Assembly: GCF_014493765.1 (NCBI RefSeq)
Contig: NZ_JACTVJ010000007.1
Location: 372,001-436,000 of the forward strand
Length of the DNA: 64,000 bases
Source: Streptomyces polyasparticus
GTDB taxonomy: Bacteria > Actinomycetota > Actinomycetes > Streptomycetales > Streptomycetaceae
Reading direction: 5' to 3'
The position numbers and the translations under genes are program-made. The first letter of the stretch is position 1. Each line of letters opens with the position of its first letter. The notes beneath the pieces were generated by a model. It did no database searches. It saw only the letters and a list, made by a program, of their open reading frames with translations, and had not been told where the DNA came from. This document shows, in pieces, positions 53,802-62,401 of the stretch.

Positions 53802-54722
53802 TCAGCCCTCGTTGCCGCTGCGGCGGCGCAGCAGCATGAAGCCCAGGCCGGCCGCGCCCGCCGCGGCCATGCCGCCGCCGGCCGCGAGCAGTGCGGTGTC
53901 CTCGCCGGAAGCGGCGTTCTCCGTACCGGCCTTGACGCCGCCCTTCGGAACGACCTTGCCCTGGTTGTTCTTCTGCTCGGTGGTCTTCTTCTCGTCCTTC
54001 TTCGAGCCGCCCTCGGTCCAGCCCTTCATGGTGCCGTCGGGGTTGAGCACGAAGTGGGCGCCGTTGTGCTGGCCGTGTGCGGCCTTGTTGCCGCGCTGCT
54101 TGAGGGTGTCCCACTTGATGTACTTGCCGGAGGCGGGGTCCTTGCCCCACATTTCGGCGTCGTAGCCGCCCTTGACCTTGAAGACCTTGGCGTCGAAGCC
54201 GGAGCCGCCGAGGTTCTTGTACTCGCGGACGAGCTTGCGCTCGTTGGTGTCCGGCTTCGGCTTGTCGGGCTTGCCGCCCTCGTTGTTCTTGGCCGTCACA
54301 TCGCCGCTGCCCGTGAGCGTGAAGGTCCAGCCCATGACGTTGTTGGCGCCCGGGACGAGCTTGGCCTGGAGGCTGCCGTTCTTGAACAGGTCGGCGTCGA
54401 AGCCCTTGCCGGCCTCCTTGTAGACCTTCGCGCTCCAACCGTCGGGCAGCTTCACAGACTTGACGAACTGGCGGCCCTGCGGCTCGCTCGTGCGCTGGCG
54501 GTCCTTGTCGCCCGGCTTCGTCTCGTCCGTCGGCGGCTTCGTCTGGTCGCCCGGCTTGGTCTCGTCGCCCGGCTTGGTGTCGTTGCCGGGCAGGACCTGC
54601 TCCTGGCCGGTGCCCGGCGCGGTGGGCGAGTCGGCGAAGGCCGAGTGGGCCGGCACGGCGAGTACGGCGGCCGCGGCGGTGGCGATGGCGGCGGTGCGGA
54701 AGGTACGGCGGGTGGCGCGCAT
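53802..54722 (-). CDS. Secreted surface protein with C-terminal membrane anchor
   Basis: This 306-residue protein has a signal peptide (RRTFRTAAIATAAAAVLAVPAHSAFA). A Thr/Pro/Lys/Asp-rich linker with TKPGDETKPGDQTKP repeats follows. Then comes a duplicated domain of about 90 residues: VKLPDGWSAKVYKEAGKGFDADLF... and ...KNLGGSGFDAKVFKVKGGYDAEMW. The C-terminus has a hydrophobic segment with an arginine-rich tail (GMAAAGAAGLGFMLLRRRS), typical of cell-wall or membrane anchoring; no LPXTG is seen. No function is recognised. Confidence 0.75.
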   Translation of the reverse strand: MRATRRTFRTAAIATAAAAVLAVPAHSAFADSPTAPGTGQEQVLPGNDTKPGDETKPGDQTKPPTDETKPGDKDRQRTSEPQGRQFVKSVKLPDGWSAKVYKEAGKGFDADLFKNGSLQAKLVPGANNVMGWTFTLTGSGDVTAKNNEGGKPDKPKPDTNERKLVREYKNLGGSGFDAKVFKVKGGYDAEMWGKDPASGKYIKWDTLKQRGNKAAHGQHNGAHFVLNPDGTMKGWTEGGSKKDEKKTTEQKNNQGKVVPKGGVKAGTENAASGEDTALLAAGGGMAAAGAAGLGFMLLRRRSGNEG

Positions 54723-54941
54723 GGGATGACTTCCTCGAAGTTGGTGTCCTGTTTGTGCCCCTTTGCGGTGGCGACACCAAGAAAGCTACGGAGGTCATGT
54801 TTGGGTAATACGTAGGTAATGTAACGGTTGGGAACAAACCCGGGCACGCCTCTGTAAATGCGCCTCTGACCTGCGCTGATGCCTCGGAGGAGCGCTGCTG
54901 ATTCCTTGGCGGGCCGCTGCTGATGCCCGGCCGGGTCCGCG

Positions 54942-56153
54942 CTAGTGCTCCGGAAGCCGCAGCACCGTGCGCGCACCCCCGCCTTCCGCCGCCCCGAACT
55001 CGACCTCGATGCCGAGCACCCCGGCCTGCCCCATCACGATCGTCAGGCCCAGGCCGTGCCCCCTGCCCCGCCCCGGGTCGCCGGTGCGGAAGCGCTGCGG
55101 GCCCTGCTCCACCAACTCCGGTGGATAGCCGTCCCCTTGGTCGGTCACCTCGATCACCCGGCCGTCCACGGTGAGGGTGACCGGCGGGCGGCCGTGCTTG
55201 TGGGAGTTGACGATCAGATTGCTGAGGATGCGGTCGAGGCGGCGCCGGTCGGTCCGCACCGTCACATCCCGTACGACCTCGATCTCCGCGTCCAGACCCG
55301 TGCCGCGCACCGCCCACTCGACCAGGGCGCCGAGCGGGTGCTCGGACAGCTCCGCCTTCTCCGCGCCCGCGTCCAGACGGGAGATCTCCAGGAGGTCCTC
55401 GGTCAGCCCGCGCAGGGCCTGAAGGCGGTCGTTGATCATCTCCTTGGGGCGGCCCTCGGGAAGGAGTCCGGCCGCCGCGACCATGCCCGTGAGCGGAGTA
55501 CGCAGCTCGTGGGCCACATCGGCCGTGAACCGCTTCTCCGACTCCAGCCGCCGCTGCAGCGACTCGGCCATGCTGTCCAGGGCGGCCGCCACGTCCCGTA
55601 CCTCGTCGCGGCCCTTGCCGTGCCCCGCGCTCATCCCCACCCGCGCGTCCAGATCGCCGTCCGTGATCCGGCGCGCGACCGCCGCCGTGGCGCTGAGGCG
55701 GCGGCTGATGCGGGCCGCGAGAAAGAGCCCGGCGAGCGTGACCGTGCCCGCGGCGAGCAGGGCCGAGCCGAGGATCGCGGTGTCGATGGTGTCCAGGCGT
55801 TCCCGGGTCGCCCCGAACGGCTGCCACACCGCGAGCGCCTTCCCGTCCGCCGGCGCCGCGCTCCACATCACCGGCTCGCCGTCGCGCTCGCCCACGATGG
55901 TGCCGCGCCGGCCCTCGGCGGCGAGGTCGCGCAGCCGCTGCGGCAGCCCTGCCGGATCGATGCCGGCGCGGTCGGGCATGGTCGTGCCGTACTCGTACGC
56001 GCTGAGGGCGTAGTCCAGCTCGTCGCGGACCTCCTTGCGGACCTCGCCGACGACCTGGCGGGTGACCACGTTGTGCACGAGGACGCCGAGCACCGCCGCG
56101 ACGGCGCAGCTCACCGCGGTGATCGTGAGGGCGATCCGCCAGCGCAGGCCCAT
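54942..56153 (-). CDS. Sensor histidine kinase
   Basis: This 403-residue protein has an N-terminal transmembrane segment, an extracellular part of about 90 residues and a second transmembrane segment (about 128-148). A HAMP region follows (RRLSATAAVARRITDGDLDARV), then a HisKA domain with phosphorylatable His in FTADVAHELRTPLTGM, and a HATPase with SNLIVNSHKHG and GRGHGLGLTIV. It autophosphorylates in response to an envelope signal. No response regulator gene is adjacent in the window; the lipoprotein gene upstream is probably cotranscribed, so it is an orphan or pairs elsewhere. Confidence 0.9.
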   Translation of the reverse strand: MGLRWRIALTITAVSCAVAAVLGVLVHNVVTRQVVGEVRKEVRDELDYALSAYEYGTTMPDRAGIDPAGLPQRLRDLAAEGRRGTIVGERDGEPVMWSAAPADGKALAVWQPFGATRERLDTIDTAILGSALLAAGTVTLAGLFLAARISRRLSATAAVARRITDGDLDARVGMSAGHGKGRDEVRDVAAALDSMAESLQRRLESEKRFTADVAHELRTPLTGMVAAAGLLPEGRPKEMINDRLQALRGLTEDLLEISRLDAGAEKAELSEHPLGALVEWAVRGTGLDAEIEVVRDVTVRTDRRRLDRILSNLIVNSHKHGRPPVTLTVDGRVIEVTDQGDGYPPELVEQGPQRFRTGDPGRGRGHGLGLTIVMGQAGVLGIEVEFGAAEGGGARTVLRLPEH

Positions 56154-56178
56154 CAGCGGCCGCCCGCCGCGCCGCCGG

Positions 56179-56877
56179 TCATGTGCCCTCCGTCGGACAC
56201 GGGCTGCCCTGCCGCTCGGGTGCCCGGCAGGTGTCCAGGCTCAGCTCCTCCAGGAACATCCCGCCGCGCTTCTCGTCCCATACGTAATCCGATACGGAGA
56301 CATAGGTGGGGTTCGTGGTCGGCTCGCGCACCGCCAGATGGCCCGCCGCGACCTCCACGCCCTCGAGCACCGCGCGCCGCGAGAGCACCCGGGTGACCTG
56401 CTGGTCCTTGACGGTGTAGACCCGCAGCTCGCTCATCCGGCCGTCGATGTCCACGGCCGTGATCAGCTCGTCCTTGCCGTCGCCCGTCAGATCGTGCAGG
56501 ACCGGTTCCCGTACGGGGCACGCGGTGCCCGAGCAGGCCGCCATCTTCCTGGCGGCGACGGGGTGGACCAGACGGGCGCTGCCGCGGTCCTTGCGGGCGT
56601 CCTCGGCGACATCGGCCTTGACCACGTCGAGCGGCACGGCCTGGTCCATGTCGCCGGACGGGATCTTGGGCACTCCCGGTACGGGGGTCGGCCGGCCCGC
56701 GCTCTGGCCCGGCGTGGGCGGGCTGGGGTGGGTGTCCTCCCACAGCGCGAGCGGGGTGGTGGCGGGCGCGGCGCTCTCCTCGGCGTGCAGTCCCTCCGCG
56801 TCGGTGCAGCCGACGGCCAGGAGCGCGGCGCCGAACGTCAGGGCCGCGATGTGCCCGGCCCGGCCGAGGAGGGTCAT
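56179..56877 (-). CDS. Lipoprotein upstream of the sensor kinase
   Basis: This 232-residue protein has a signal with lipobox LLAVGC (Cys at about 24), a Pro/Ala-rich linker and a C-terminal domain. It contains LHDLTGDGKDELITAVDIDG and VSVSDYVWDEKRGGMFLEELSLDTC, plus the cysteine-containing ACSGTACPV. ATG 56877 fits the signal; longer upstream frames are spurious. It is 25 bp upstream of the kinase in the same direction, like the lipoprotein-kinase pairs of envelope-stress systems such as CseA/CseC. That comparison is inference. Confidence 0.75.
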   Translation of the reverse strand: MTLLGRAGHIAALTFGAALLAVGCTDAEGLHAEESAAPATTPLALWEDTHPSPPTPGQSAGRPTPVPGVPKIPSGDMDQAVPLDVVKADVAEDARKDRGSARLVHPVAARKMAACSGTACPVREPVLHDLTGDGKDELITAVDIDGRMSELRVYTVKDQQVTRVLSRRAVLEGVEVAAGHLAVREPTTNPTYVSVSDYVWDEKRGGMFLEELSLDTCRAPERQGSPCPTEGT

Positions 56878-57144
56878 GGACCCATCCTCGGCAAGGGTCG
56901 CCCGCGGGACCCGGTGACGGGGACCGTACGGGTGCGTGGGCGGCGTCGGGGTGGGGCGCGTGGGCGGACCGGGTGGTGGGGACCGGGCGCGGACTGGTGC
57001 GGACCTGGTGTGGTGCCTGGCGTCCCGGGTGCGGTGCTCGGTGTCCCGGGTGCGGGTGCGGTCGGGGAGGTGCGGGGAGATGCTGGCGGGACAGGCGTCC
57101 GACATGCGTCGTATGCGAGATATGCCGTTCGCGAGGAGGCAGCC

Positions 57145-57639
57145 ATGACCCAGCCCACCGGACCCACCGGCACCGCCGACCCCAAGGGCCCCACGGACAC
57201 CCACCCGGGGTGGGCCTCCGCGACGGCGGGCGGCCCCGCGCCCGCCGGTGACAAGGACTCCGGCTCCGGGGGCGCCTGGGCCGCCGGCGGCACGATGTTC
57301 GCCGGTGTCCTGATGGGAGTGGCCGGCATCGTCGGCGCGCTCCAGGGCATCGCCGCGATCGCCGAGGACGACGTCTACACCCGTATCGGCGACTATGTCT
57401 TCTCCTTCGACCTCACCACCTGGGGCTGGATCCACCTCCTGATCGGCATCGTGGTCGCGGTCGTCGGGTTCGGGATCCTCAAGGGCCAGGACTGGGCGCG
57501 CGGTGCGGGCATCGGCATCGCGGCGCTGTACGTCGTCGAGTACTTCCTCTTCCTGCCGTACGCGCCCGTCTGGTCCGTGATCGCCATCGCGATGGGCGTG
57601 TTCGTGATCTGGGCGCTTGCGACGGATTCGTCCTCGTGA
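57145..57639 (+). CDS. Small four-helix membrane protein (DUF7144-like)
   Basis: This 164-residue protein has a Pro/Gly/Ala-rich N-terminus (about 1-47) and four transmembrane segments: about 48-68 (GGTMFAGVLMGVAGIVGALQ), 90-108 (LTTWGWIHLLIGIVVAVVG), 116-128 (WARGAGIGIAALY) and 137-158 (YAPVWSVIAIAMGVFVIWAL). This pattern is typical of DUF7144 family proteins in actinobacteria. ATG 57145 has GAGGAGG upstream. Function is unknown. Confidence 0.75.
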   Translation: MTQPTGPTGTADPKGPTDTHPGWASATAGGPAPAGDKDSGSGGAWAAGGTMFAGVLMGVAGIVGALQGIAAIAEDDVYTRIGDYVFSFDLTTWGWIHLLIGIVVAVVGFGILKGQDWARGAGIGIAALYVVEYFLFLPYAPVWSVIAIAMGVFVIWALATDSSS

Positions 57640-57723
57640 GCGAGGGTTCGGCAACGGTTGCCGGGCCACTCGCGTCCTCATAAGCAGGTTCCGAGGGGGC
57701 AACGCGGCGGAAAGGGGCGGGAG

Positions 57724-58725
57724 TTGGACGCGCAGGCGACCGTGGCGCCAGGGCCCGACCACCCGCCGCTGTGGCGGCGGCTCACGGCCTGGGGCGCGGG
57801 CCTCGTCCTCGCGGGCCTGACCGTGATCGCCGGCTGCCGCGCGCTCGACATCGACGCGACCACCCCCGTACCGCAGCTGCTCGCGTTCCTGCCGTGGCTG
57901 CTCGTGCCCGGCGCGCTCGCCCTCGGTGCGGCGGCGCTCGCGCGCTGGCGGCTCGGCCTTGTGTGGGCGGTGGCCGTGCTCGCGGTGACGGCCTGGTTCC
58001 TGCAGCCGTACGATCCGGCCGGTTCGTCGGTGGCCTCGGCGCGCGCGGACGGGCGCGAGGCGGCCCGGATCACGGTCCTGACCTCCAACGTCCTGTTCGG
58101 CAGGGCGACTTCGGAGCTCGTCGACGCGGTCCGCAGGGAGCGGCCCGACCTGGTCTTCGTCCAGGAATGCGATGCGGGATGCCTGGACCTGCTCCGTACG
58201 GAGCTCGGCTACCCCCACGAGTCGGCCGTGCCTTCGCCGGGATCGCACGGCTCGGCCATCCTCAGCCGGTATCCGCTGGTGGCCGAGGCGGGGATCGCGT
58301 CCCGCCTGGAGATGCCGGGGGCCCTTGCGACGATCGCCGGGCAGAAGGTACGGCTGCAGCTGGCGCATCCCGTGCCGCCGGTGCCGGGGGGTGTGGGGGT
58401 CTGGCGGCGCGAGCTCGGGGCGATGCGGGACTGGGTCGTGCGCCGCCGGTCGTCGGCGCCCCTCGTGGTGGCGGGGGACTTCAACGCGTCCCAGGACCAT
58501 GCGGCGTTCCGGCAGCTCCTCGACGCGGGGCTCCGGGACGCGGCGGCGGTCACGGGGCAGGGCCGTACCCCGTCCTGGCCCGCGACGGTGGCCTCGCCCT
58601 TCGGCACGCAGATCGATCACGTCCTGACCTCGCCGTCGCTGGAGCCGCGCGCGGCGCGGTTCCTGGAGCTCGCGGGGACGGACCACCGGGCCCTCGTGGT
58701 GGAGCTGGTGCTGTACGCGGGGTGA
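57724..58725 (+). CDS. Endonuclease/exonuclease/phosphatase family membrane protein
   Basis: This 333-residue protein has three N-terminal transmembrane segments (about 22-40, 47-73 and 78-95). A DNase I-like catalytic domain follows: ITVLTSNVLFGRA, VFVQECDAG, HGSAILSRYPL, VVAGDFNASQDH (about 253-264), QIDHVLTS and GTDHRALVVEL. Members hydrolyse phosphodiesters in lipids, nucleic acids or inositol phosphates. The start TTG 57724 with GGGAG is chosen; an upstream ATG at 57658 adds a Lys/Arg-rich extension. The domain probably faces outside. Confidence 0.85.
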   Translation: MDAQATVAPGPDHPPLWRRLTAWGAGLVLAGLTVIAGCRALDIDATTPVPQLLAFLPWLLVPGALALGAAALARWRLGLVWAVAVLAVTAWFLQPYDPAGSSVASARADGREAARITVLTSNVLFGRATSELVDAVRRERPDLVFVQECDAGCLDLLRTELGYPHESAVPSPGSHGSAILSRYPLVAEAGIASRLEMPGALATIAGQKVRLQLAHPVPPVPGGVGVWRRELGAMRDWVVRRRSSAPLVVAGDFNASQDHAAFRQLLDAGLRDAAAVTGQGRTPSWPATVASPFGTQIDHVLTSPSLEPRAARFLELAGTDHRALVVELVLYAG

Positions 58726-58768
58726 GCGCCGCTCTGAGAGGTGGGGCGGGGGGTGACACCATGGTCGT

Positions 58769-60775
58769 ATGCCCTCCGTGTCCGACCCCCGAGCCGCCGG
58801 TTCCACCTTCTCCCCACCCGAGTGGCTCGTACGGACCGTGGGCACGCTCAAGCCCGCACCGGCCCCCATCCCCTGGCCCGCCGTGGTGCGTGCGGCCGTC
58901 GCGATGACGCTGCCGCTGGTGATCGGCCTGGCCACGGATCACGTCGCGTACGGGGCGCTCGCCTCCATGGGCGCGCTGTCGGGCGTCATCGGCGACACCG
59001 CGTCCGCGTACCGGATGCGGGTCATCAACATCGCGATCCCCCAGCTCTTCGGCGCCGTCGGCGTGCTGGTCGGGACGCTCGTCTTCGGGCAGGGCTGGCT
59101 GGCCGTCGGCGTGCTCACGCTCGTCGCGCTGGTGTCCGGGATGATCTCGACGATCGGCGCCGTGGCCTCCGTATCGGGGCTGCTTCTGCTGCTCAACGCG
59201 ATCGTCGGGGCCGGCCTTCCGATGCCCGGCCAGTGGTGGCTCGCACCGCTCCTCATGACGGGCGGCGGGCTGCTCGTCCTGCTGCTCGCGCTGCTCGCCT
59301 GGCCGCTGCGGCAGGGGCGGGCCGAGCGGACCGAGGTCGCCGGTGCCTACCGGCAGGCCGCCGCGCTGCTCGAGGCGGCGGGCGGCGACCAGGCCGTGTA
59401 CGAGGACGCGCGCCAGGCCGTCACCCAGTCCCTGAACCAGAGTTACGACCTCGTCCTCGCGCGCCGGACCCGCGACCACGGCCGCAACCAGGACCTCGTC
59501 CGCCTCGTGACCCAGCTCAACGCCCTCACGCTGATCGTCGAGGCCGCCCCCGCCGCCCACTTGAGCGGCCGCCCGCTGCCGCCCGAGGTGGCCGCAGCGG
59601 TGCGCCGGCTCGCCGACGGGGTCGAGCGCGGGGACCCCGGGCGGGTCGAACTCGGCCTGCCGGAAGCCGAGTCCACCGCGGGCCGCGCCGTCGAGCACGC
59701 CGTACGGCACGCGTCGGACGTGATCGCCGACGAGGACCCGCACAACGTCGACGACCACCTCGGCACCCCCGGCGCCCTCACCCAGCGCGCCCGCCGGGCC
59801 GCGCGCAACGTCCTGATCTCCGCCGAGTCCTGGCGCTACGGGCTGCGCCTCGCGCTCTGCATCGGTATCGCGCAGGCCCTCGTATCCCTGGTGGAGGTGG
59901 AGCGTTCGTACTGGGTGGCGCTCACCATCACCTTCGTGATGAAGCCCGACTTCGGCTCGGTCTTCTCGCGCGCCGTGATGCGCGCGGTGGGCACCGCGGC
60001 CGGCCTCCTGATCGCCGCGGCGGTGCTCGCCGAGGTGCCGCGCGGCTGGTGGGACGTGCCGGTCCTGTTCGTGCTCGCGCCGCTCATCCCGGCGCTGACC
60101 CCGCGCGGCTACGGCTATCAGACGGCCGCCATCACCCCGGTCATCCTGCTCCTGTCCGACACCATGAACCAGCAGGGCTTCGCCCTCGTCATGCCCCGGC
60201 TCTACGACAGCCTCATCGGCTGCGCGATCGCCCTCGTCGCGGGCTATCTGCTGTGGCCCGAGAGCTGGTCGACCCGGATCGGCGACCGGCTCGCGGACGC
60301 GGTCGCCGACACGGCCCGCTATGTCGAGATGGCCTTCCTCGATCCGGCCACGCCGGGCGTCCCCGACCCGGCGGCCCGCGCGCGGATGCGGCGCCGCCTC
60401 TACCGCGATCTGTCCTCCGTACGCTCGGAGTTCCAGCGCGCCCTCACCGAACCGCCGCCCACCGGGCCCCGGGCCGCCGCGTGGTGGCCGCTGGTCGTCG
60501 CGGTCGAACGGGTCGTCGACGCCACCACCGCCGCGCGCGTCCGCATCCGGCACGGGGCACCCCGCCCGGCCCCCGAGGAATCGGCCGAACTCTGCCGTCA
60601 CCTGGAGGAGTTGGCGGAAGGCCTGCGGGACACGGACACCTTGGAGGCGGTCTGCGTCCACCTCCCGGACGGCGACGACGACAGCGTGCTCGCGCCGCTC
60701 CGCCGCGAGATCCAGGCGGCCCGCGCCATCGCCTCACCGCAGACGGCCGACGGGGCGGCGCAGGCCAAGTCGTAG
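58769..60775 (+). CDS. FUSC family membrane protein
   Basis: This 668-residue protein has two clusters of membrane segments: about 30-175 (including WPAVVRAAVAMTLPLVIGLA and LLLLNAIVGAG) and about 360-500 (SYWVALTITFVMKPDFGSVF, RAVGTAAGLLIAAAVLAEV, DVPVLFVLAPLIPALTPRGYG). Cytoplasmic helical domains lie between and after. The FUSC/YccS-like signature includes YWVALTITFV and GLRLALCIGIAQALVSLVEVERSYW. Such proteins are aromatic acid or toxin exporters. ATG 58769 follows a ribosome-like GGGGG region. Confidence 0.85.
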   Translation: MPSVSDPRAAGSTFSPPEWLVRTVGTLKPAPAPIPWPAVVRAAVAMTLPLVIGLATDHVAYGALASMGALSGVIGDTASAYRMRVINIAIPQLFGAVGVLVGTLVFGQGWLAVGVLTLVALVSGMISTIGAVASVSGLLLLLNAIVGAGLPMPGQWWLAPLLMTGGGLLVLLLALLAWPLRQGRAERTEVAGAYRQAAALLEAAGGDQAVYEDARQAVTQSLNQSYDLVLARRTRDHGRNQDLVRLVTQLNALTLIVEAAPAAHLSGRPLPPEVAAAVRRLADGVERGDPGRVELGLPEAESTAGRAVEHAVRHASDVIADEDPHNVDDHLGTPGALTQRARRAARNVLISAESWRYGLRLALCIGIAQALVSLVEVERSYWVALTITFVMKPDFGSVFSRAVMRAVGTAAGLLIAAAVLAEVPRGWWDVPVLFVLAPLIPALTPRGYGYQTAAITPVILLLSDTMNQQGFALVMPRLYDSLIGCAIALVAGYLLWPESWSTRIGDRLADAVADTARYVEMAFLDPATPGVPDPAARARMRRRLYRDLSSVRSEFQRALTEPPPTGPRAAAWWPLVVAVERVVDATTAARVRIRHGAPRPAPEESAELCRHLEELAEGLRDTDTLEAVCVHLPDGDDDSVLAPLRREIQAARAIASPQTADGAAQAKS

Positions 60776-60780
60776 GTTTT

Positions 60781-60831
60781 CGCGTGGGCCGAGGTTCCGC
60801 GTGGGCCGAGGTTCCGCGTGGGCCGAGGTTC
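60781..60831. repeat. 17-bp tandem repeat
   Basis: Three perfect copies of CGCGTGGGCCGAGGTTC lie directly after the FUSC stop (60775) and before the GNAT gene. Confidence 0.9.
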
Positions 60832-60883
60832 CGCGCCACCCGAGCCATGGGCCGGCGCTGCGCCACGTCATAGGCTCCCGGCC

Positions 60884-61417
60884 ATGGCTGAACTCGGACC
60901 CGTGCCCTGGCCCCCCGCCCCGATCCGCACCGAACGGCTCGTCCTGCGCGAGTCCGAGGCACGGGACCGTACGGCGTTCATCGACCTGTACGCGTCCCCC
61001 GAGGTGCACACGTACCTCGGCGGCGCCCAGCCGCGCGCCGAGCTCGAACGTGCCGTCCCCGCGATACCGGGACGTCGCCCCGGCGCCTTCGTGATCGAAC
61101 ACGACGGGGCGATGATCGGCTCCCTCACCTTCGTCCGGCGGGACGCGGAGCGGCCCGGGCATGTGCGGCCGGACGCCCTGGAGGCCGAGCTCGGCTATCT
61201 GCTGCTGCCGCGGGCCTGGGGCCACGGATACGCCGCCGAGGCCTGCGCGGCCGCATTCGCCTGGTGCGCGGGCGCGCTGCCCGGGGAGCCCGTCGTGCTG
61301 ACCACGCAGACCGCCAACGAACGCTCCCTGCGGCTGGCGCAGAAGCTGGGCTTCGCCGAGGTGGAGCGGTTCGAGGAGTTCGGGGCCGAGCAGTGGTTCG
61401 GCGTGCGGTATCCCTAG
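60884..61417 (+). CDS. GNAT family N-acetyltransferase (RimJ/RimL-like)
   Basis: This 177-residue protein starts RTERLVLRESEARDRTAFIDLYA, as in RimJ/RimL-type GNATs. Motif A is ELGYLLLPRAWGHGYAAEACAAAF (about 106-129), followed by the NERSLRLAQKLGFAEVERF motif B. It transfers an acetyl group from acetyl-CoA to an amino group; the substrate is unknown. ATG 60884 is chosen over the longer frame starting at 60818, which runs through the tandem repeat. Confidence 0.85.
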   Translation: MAELGPVPWPPAPIRTERLVLRESEARDRTAFIDLYASPEVHTYLGGAQPRAELERAVPAIPGRRPGAFVIEHDGAMIGSLTFVRRDAERPGHVRPDALEAELGYLLLPRAWGHGYAAEACAAAFAWCAGALPGEPVVLTTQTANERSLRLAQKLGFAEVERFEEFGAEQWFGVRYP

Positions 61418-61503
61418 CCGAGCGGCGAATCCCCAGCCCACCGGCGAAGCCCCAGCCCACCGGCGAAGCCCCAGCCCAGCGCCGAATCCCTAGCCCAGCG
61501 CCG
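61418..61503. repeat. 19-bp-type tandem repeat
   Basis: Units of GCGAAGCCCCAGCCCACCG type, with one or two substitutions, recur about four times between the GNAT stop and the hydrolase stop. The last copies overlap the 3' end of the hydrolase gene. Confidence 0.7.
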
Positions 61504-62275
61504 AAAGGAACGTCCGCAGCGCCGCGTTGAACTCCTCGGGCTTCTCCAGGTTCGGCATATGGGCCGCGCCCTCCACCACGCACAGCGTCGAATCCGGCAG
61601 CGCGGCGTGCATCGCCTCCGCGTCCGCGACCGGCGTGTACTCGTCGTCCCGGCCGACCACGACGAGCGCCGGGCAGGCGACCCGGGTCAACAGGTCCTGG
61701 TAGTCAGGCCGTTCGGCCCGGCCCCGCAGCGCAGCCGCCGCGCCCTCGGGGGCGGCGGCGGTCATCATCCGCAGGACGTGCTCGGCGACGGCCGGATCCG
61801 CGTGCGGCGCGACCATCTTGTACAGGACGTCCTCGGCGTACGGCTTCATGCCCTCCCGTACGAGACGGTCGGCCATCTCGCGCCGCCACGCCTTGCCCTC
61901 CTCGGTCTCCGCCGCGGGGAACGTGTCCGCGAGGACCAGACCCCGGATCCGCGGTCCGAACTGCCGGTAGCAGTCCATGACGATCTGGCCGCCCATGGAG
62001 AGCCCGCCGAGCACGAACGAGCCGATGCCGAGGTGGTCCACGAGGGCGCGGACGTCCGCGGCGAAGACGTCGAGCGGGGTCTTGCCCGGGACGACGGAGG
62101 ACTCCCCGTAGCCGCGCAGGTCGGCCGCGATCACCCGGAAGTCCCTGCGGAACTCCGCCACTTGGGGTGCCCACATCGAGCGGTCGAAGGGGTGACCGTG
62201 GACGAGGACCAGGGCGGGCCCGTTGCCCTCGTCGTCGTATGCGATCCGGATGCCGTTGAGCTCTGCGTTCGCCAT
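61490..62275 (-). CDS. Alpha/beta hydrolase
   Basis: This 261-residue protein has the alpha/beta-hydrolase fold: oxyanion HGHPFDRSMW, nucleophile elbow GGLSMGGQI (Ser about 97), acid in RDDEYTP and the catalytic His in GAAHMPNLEKPEEFN. It resembles pimeloyl-ACP-type or haloalkane-like esterases. ATG 62275; the upstream extension is spurious. Two matching palindromes lie between it and the upstream two-HTH regulator, which points to transcription control by that regulator; this is inference. Confidence 0.9.
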   Translation of the reverse strand: MANAELNGIRIAYDDEGNGPALVLVHGHPFDRSMWAPQVAEFRRDFRVIAADLRGYGESSVVPGKTPLDVFAADVRALVDHLGIGSFVLGGLSMGGQIVMDCYRQFGPRIRGLVLADTFPAAETEEGKAWRREMADRLVREGMKPYAEDVLYKMVAPHADPAVAEHVLRMMTAAAPEGAAAALRGRAERPDYQDLLTRVACPALVVVGRDDEYTPVADAEAMHAALPDSTLCVVEGAAHMPNLEKPEEFNAALRTFLSALG

Positions 62276-62351
62276 GCTCAGGAGGCTAGGCCAGCATGCG
62301 GCCGCGCCCAACGGGGTATCTCGCGGACCGGACGGGCCGGGCGGCCCGAGG

Positions 62352-62390
62352 GGTCGGATACCGACCGGGCCAGGGGGTCGGATTCCGACC
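62352..62390. promoter_or_regulatory. Pair of 15-bp palindromes, candidate operator
   Basis: GGTCGGATACCGACC (62352-62366) and GGTCGGATTCCGACC (62376-62390) are nearly perfect palindromes. Their centres are 24 bp apart, and they lie upstream of the hydrolase and just downstream of the regulator. They could be operators for the hydrolase or a weak terminator. Confidence 0.5.
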
Positions 62391-62401
62391 GACCCGACGG
62401 A

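Noticed and set aside
56179-58935. 918-residue minus-strand frame reading through the lipoprotein gene upstream
   Set aside because: Only the last 232 residues are protein-like; the rest is an out-of-frame extension opposite the DUF7144 and EEP genes.
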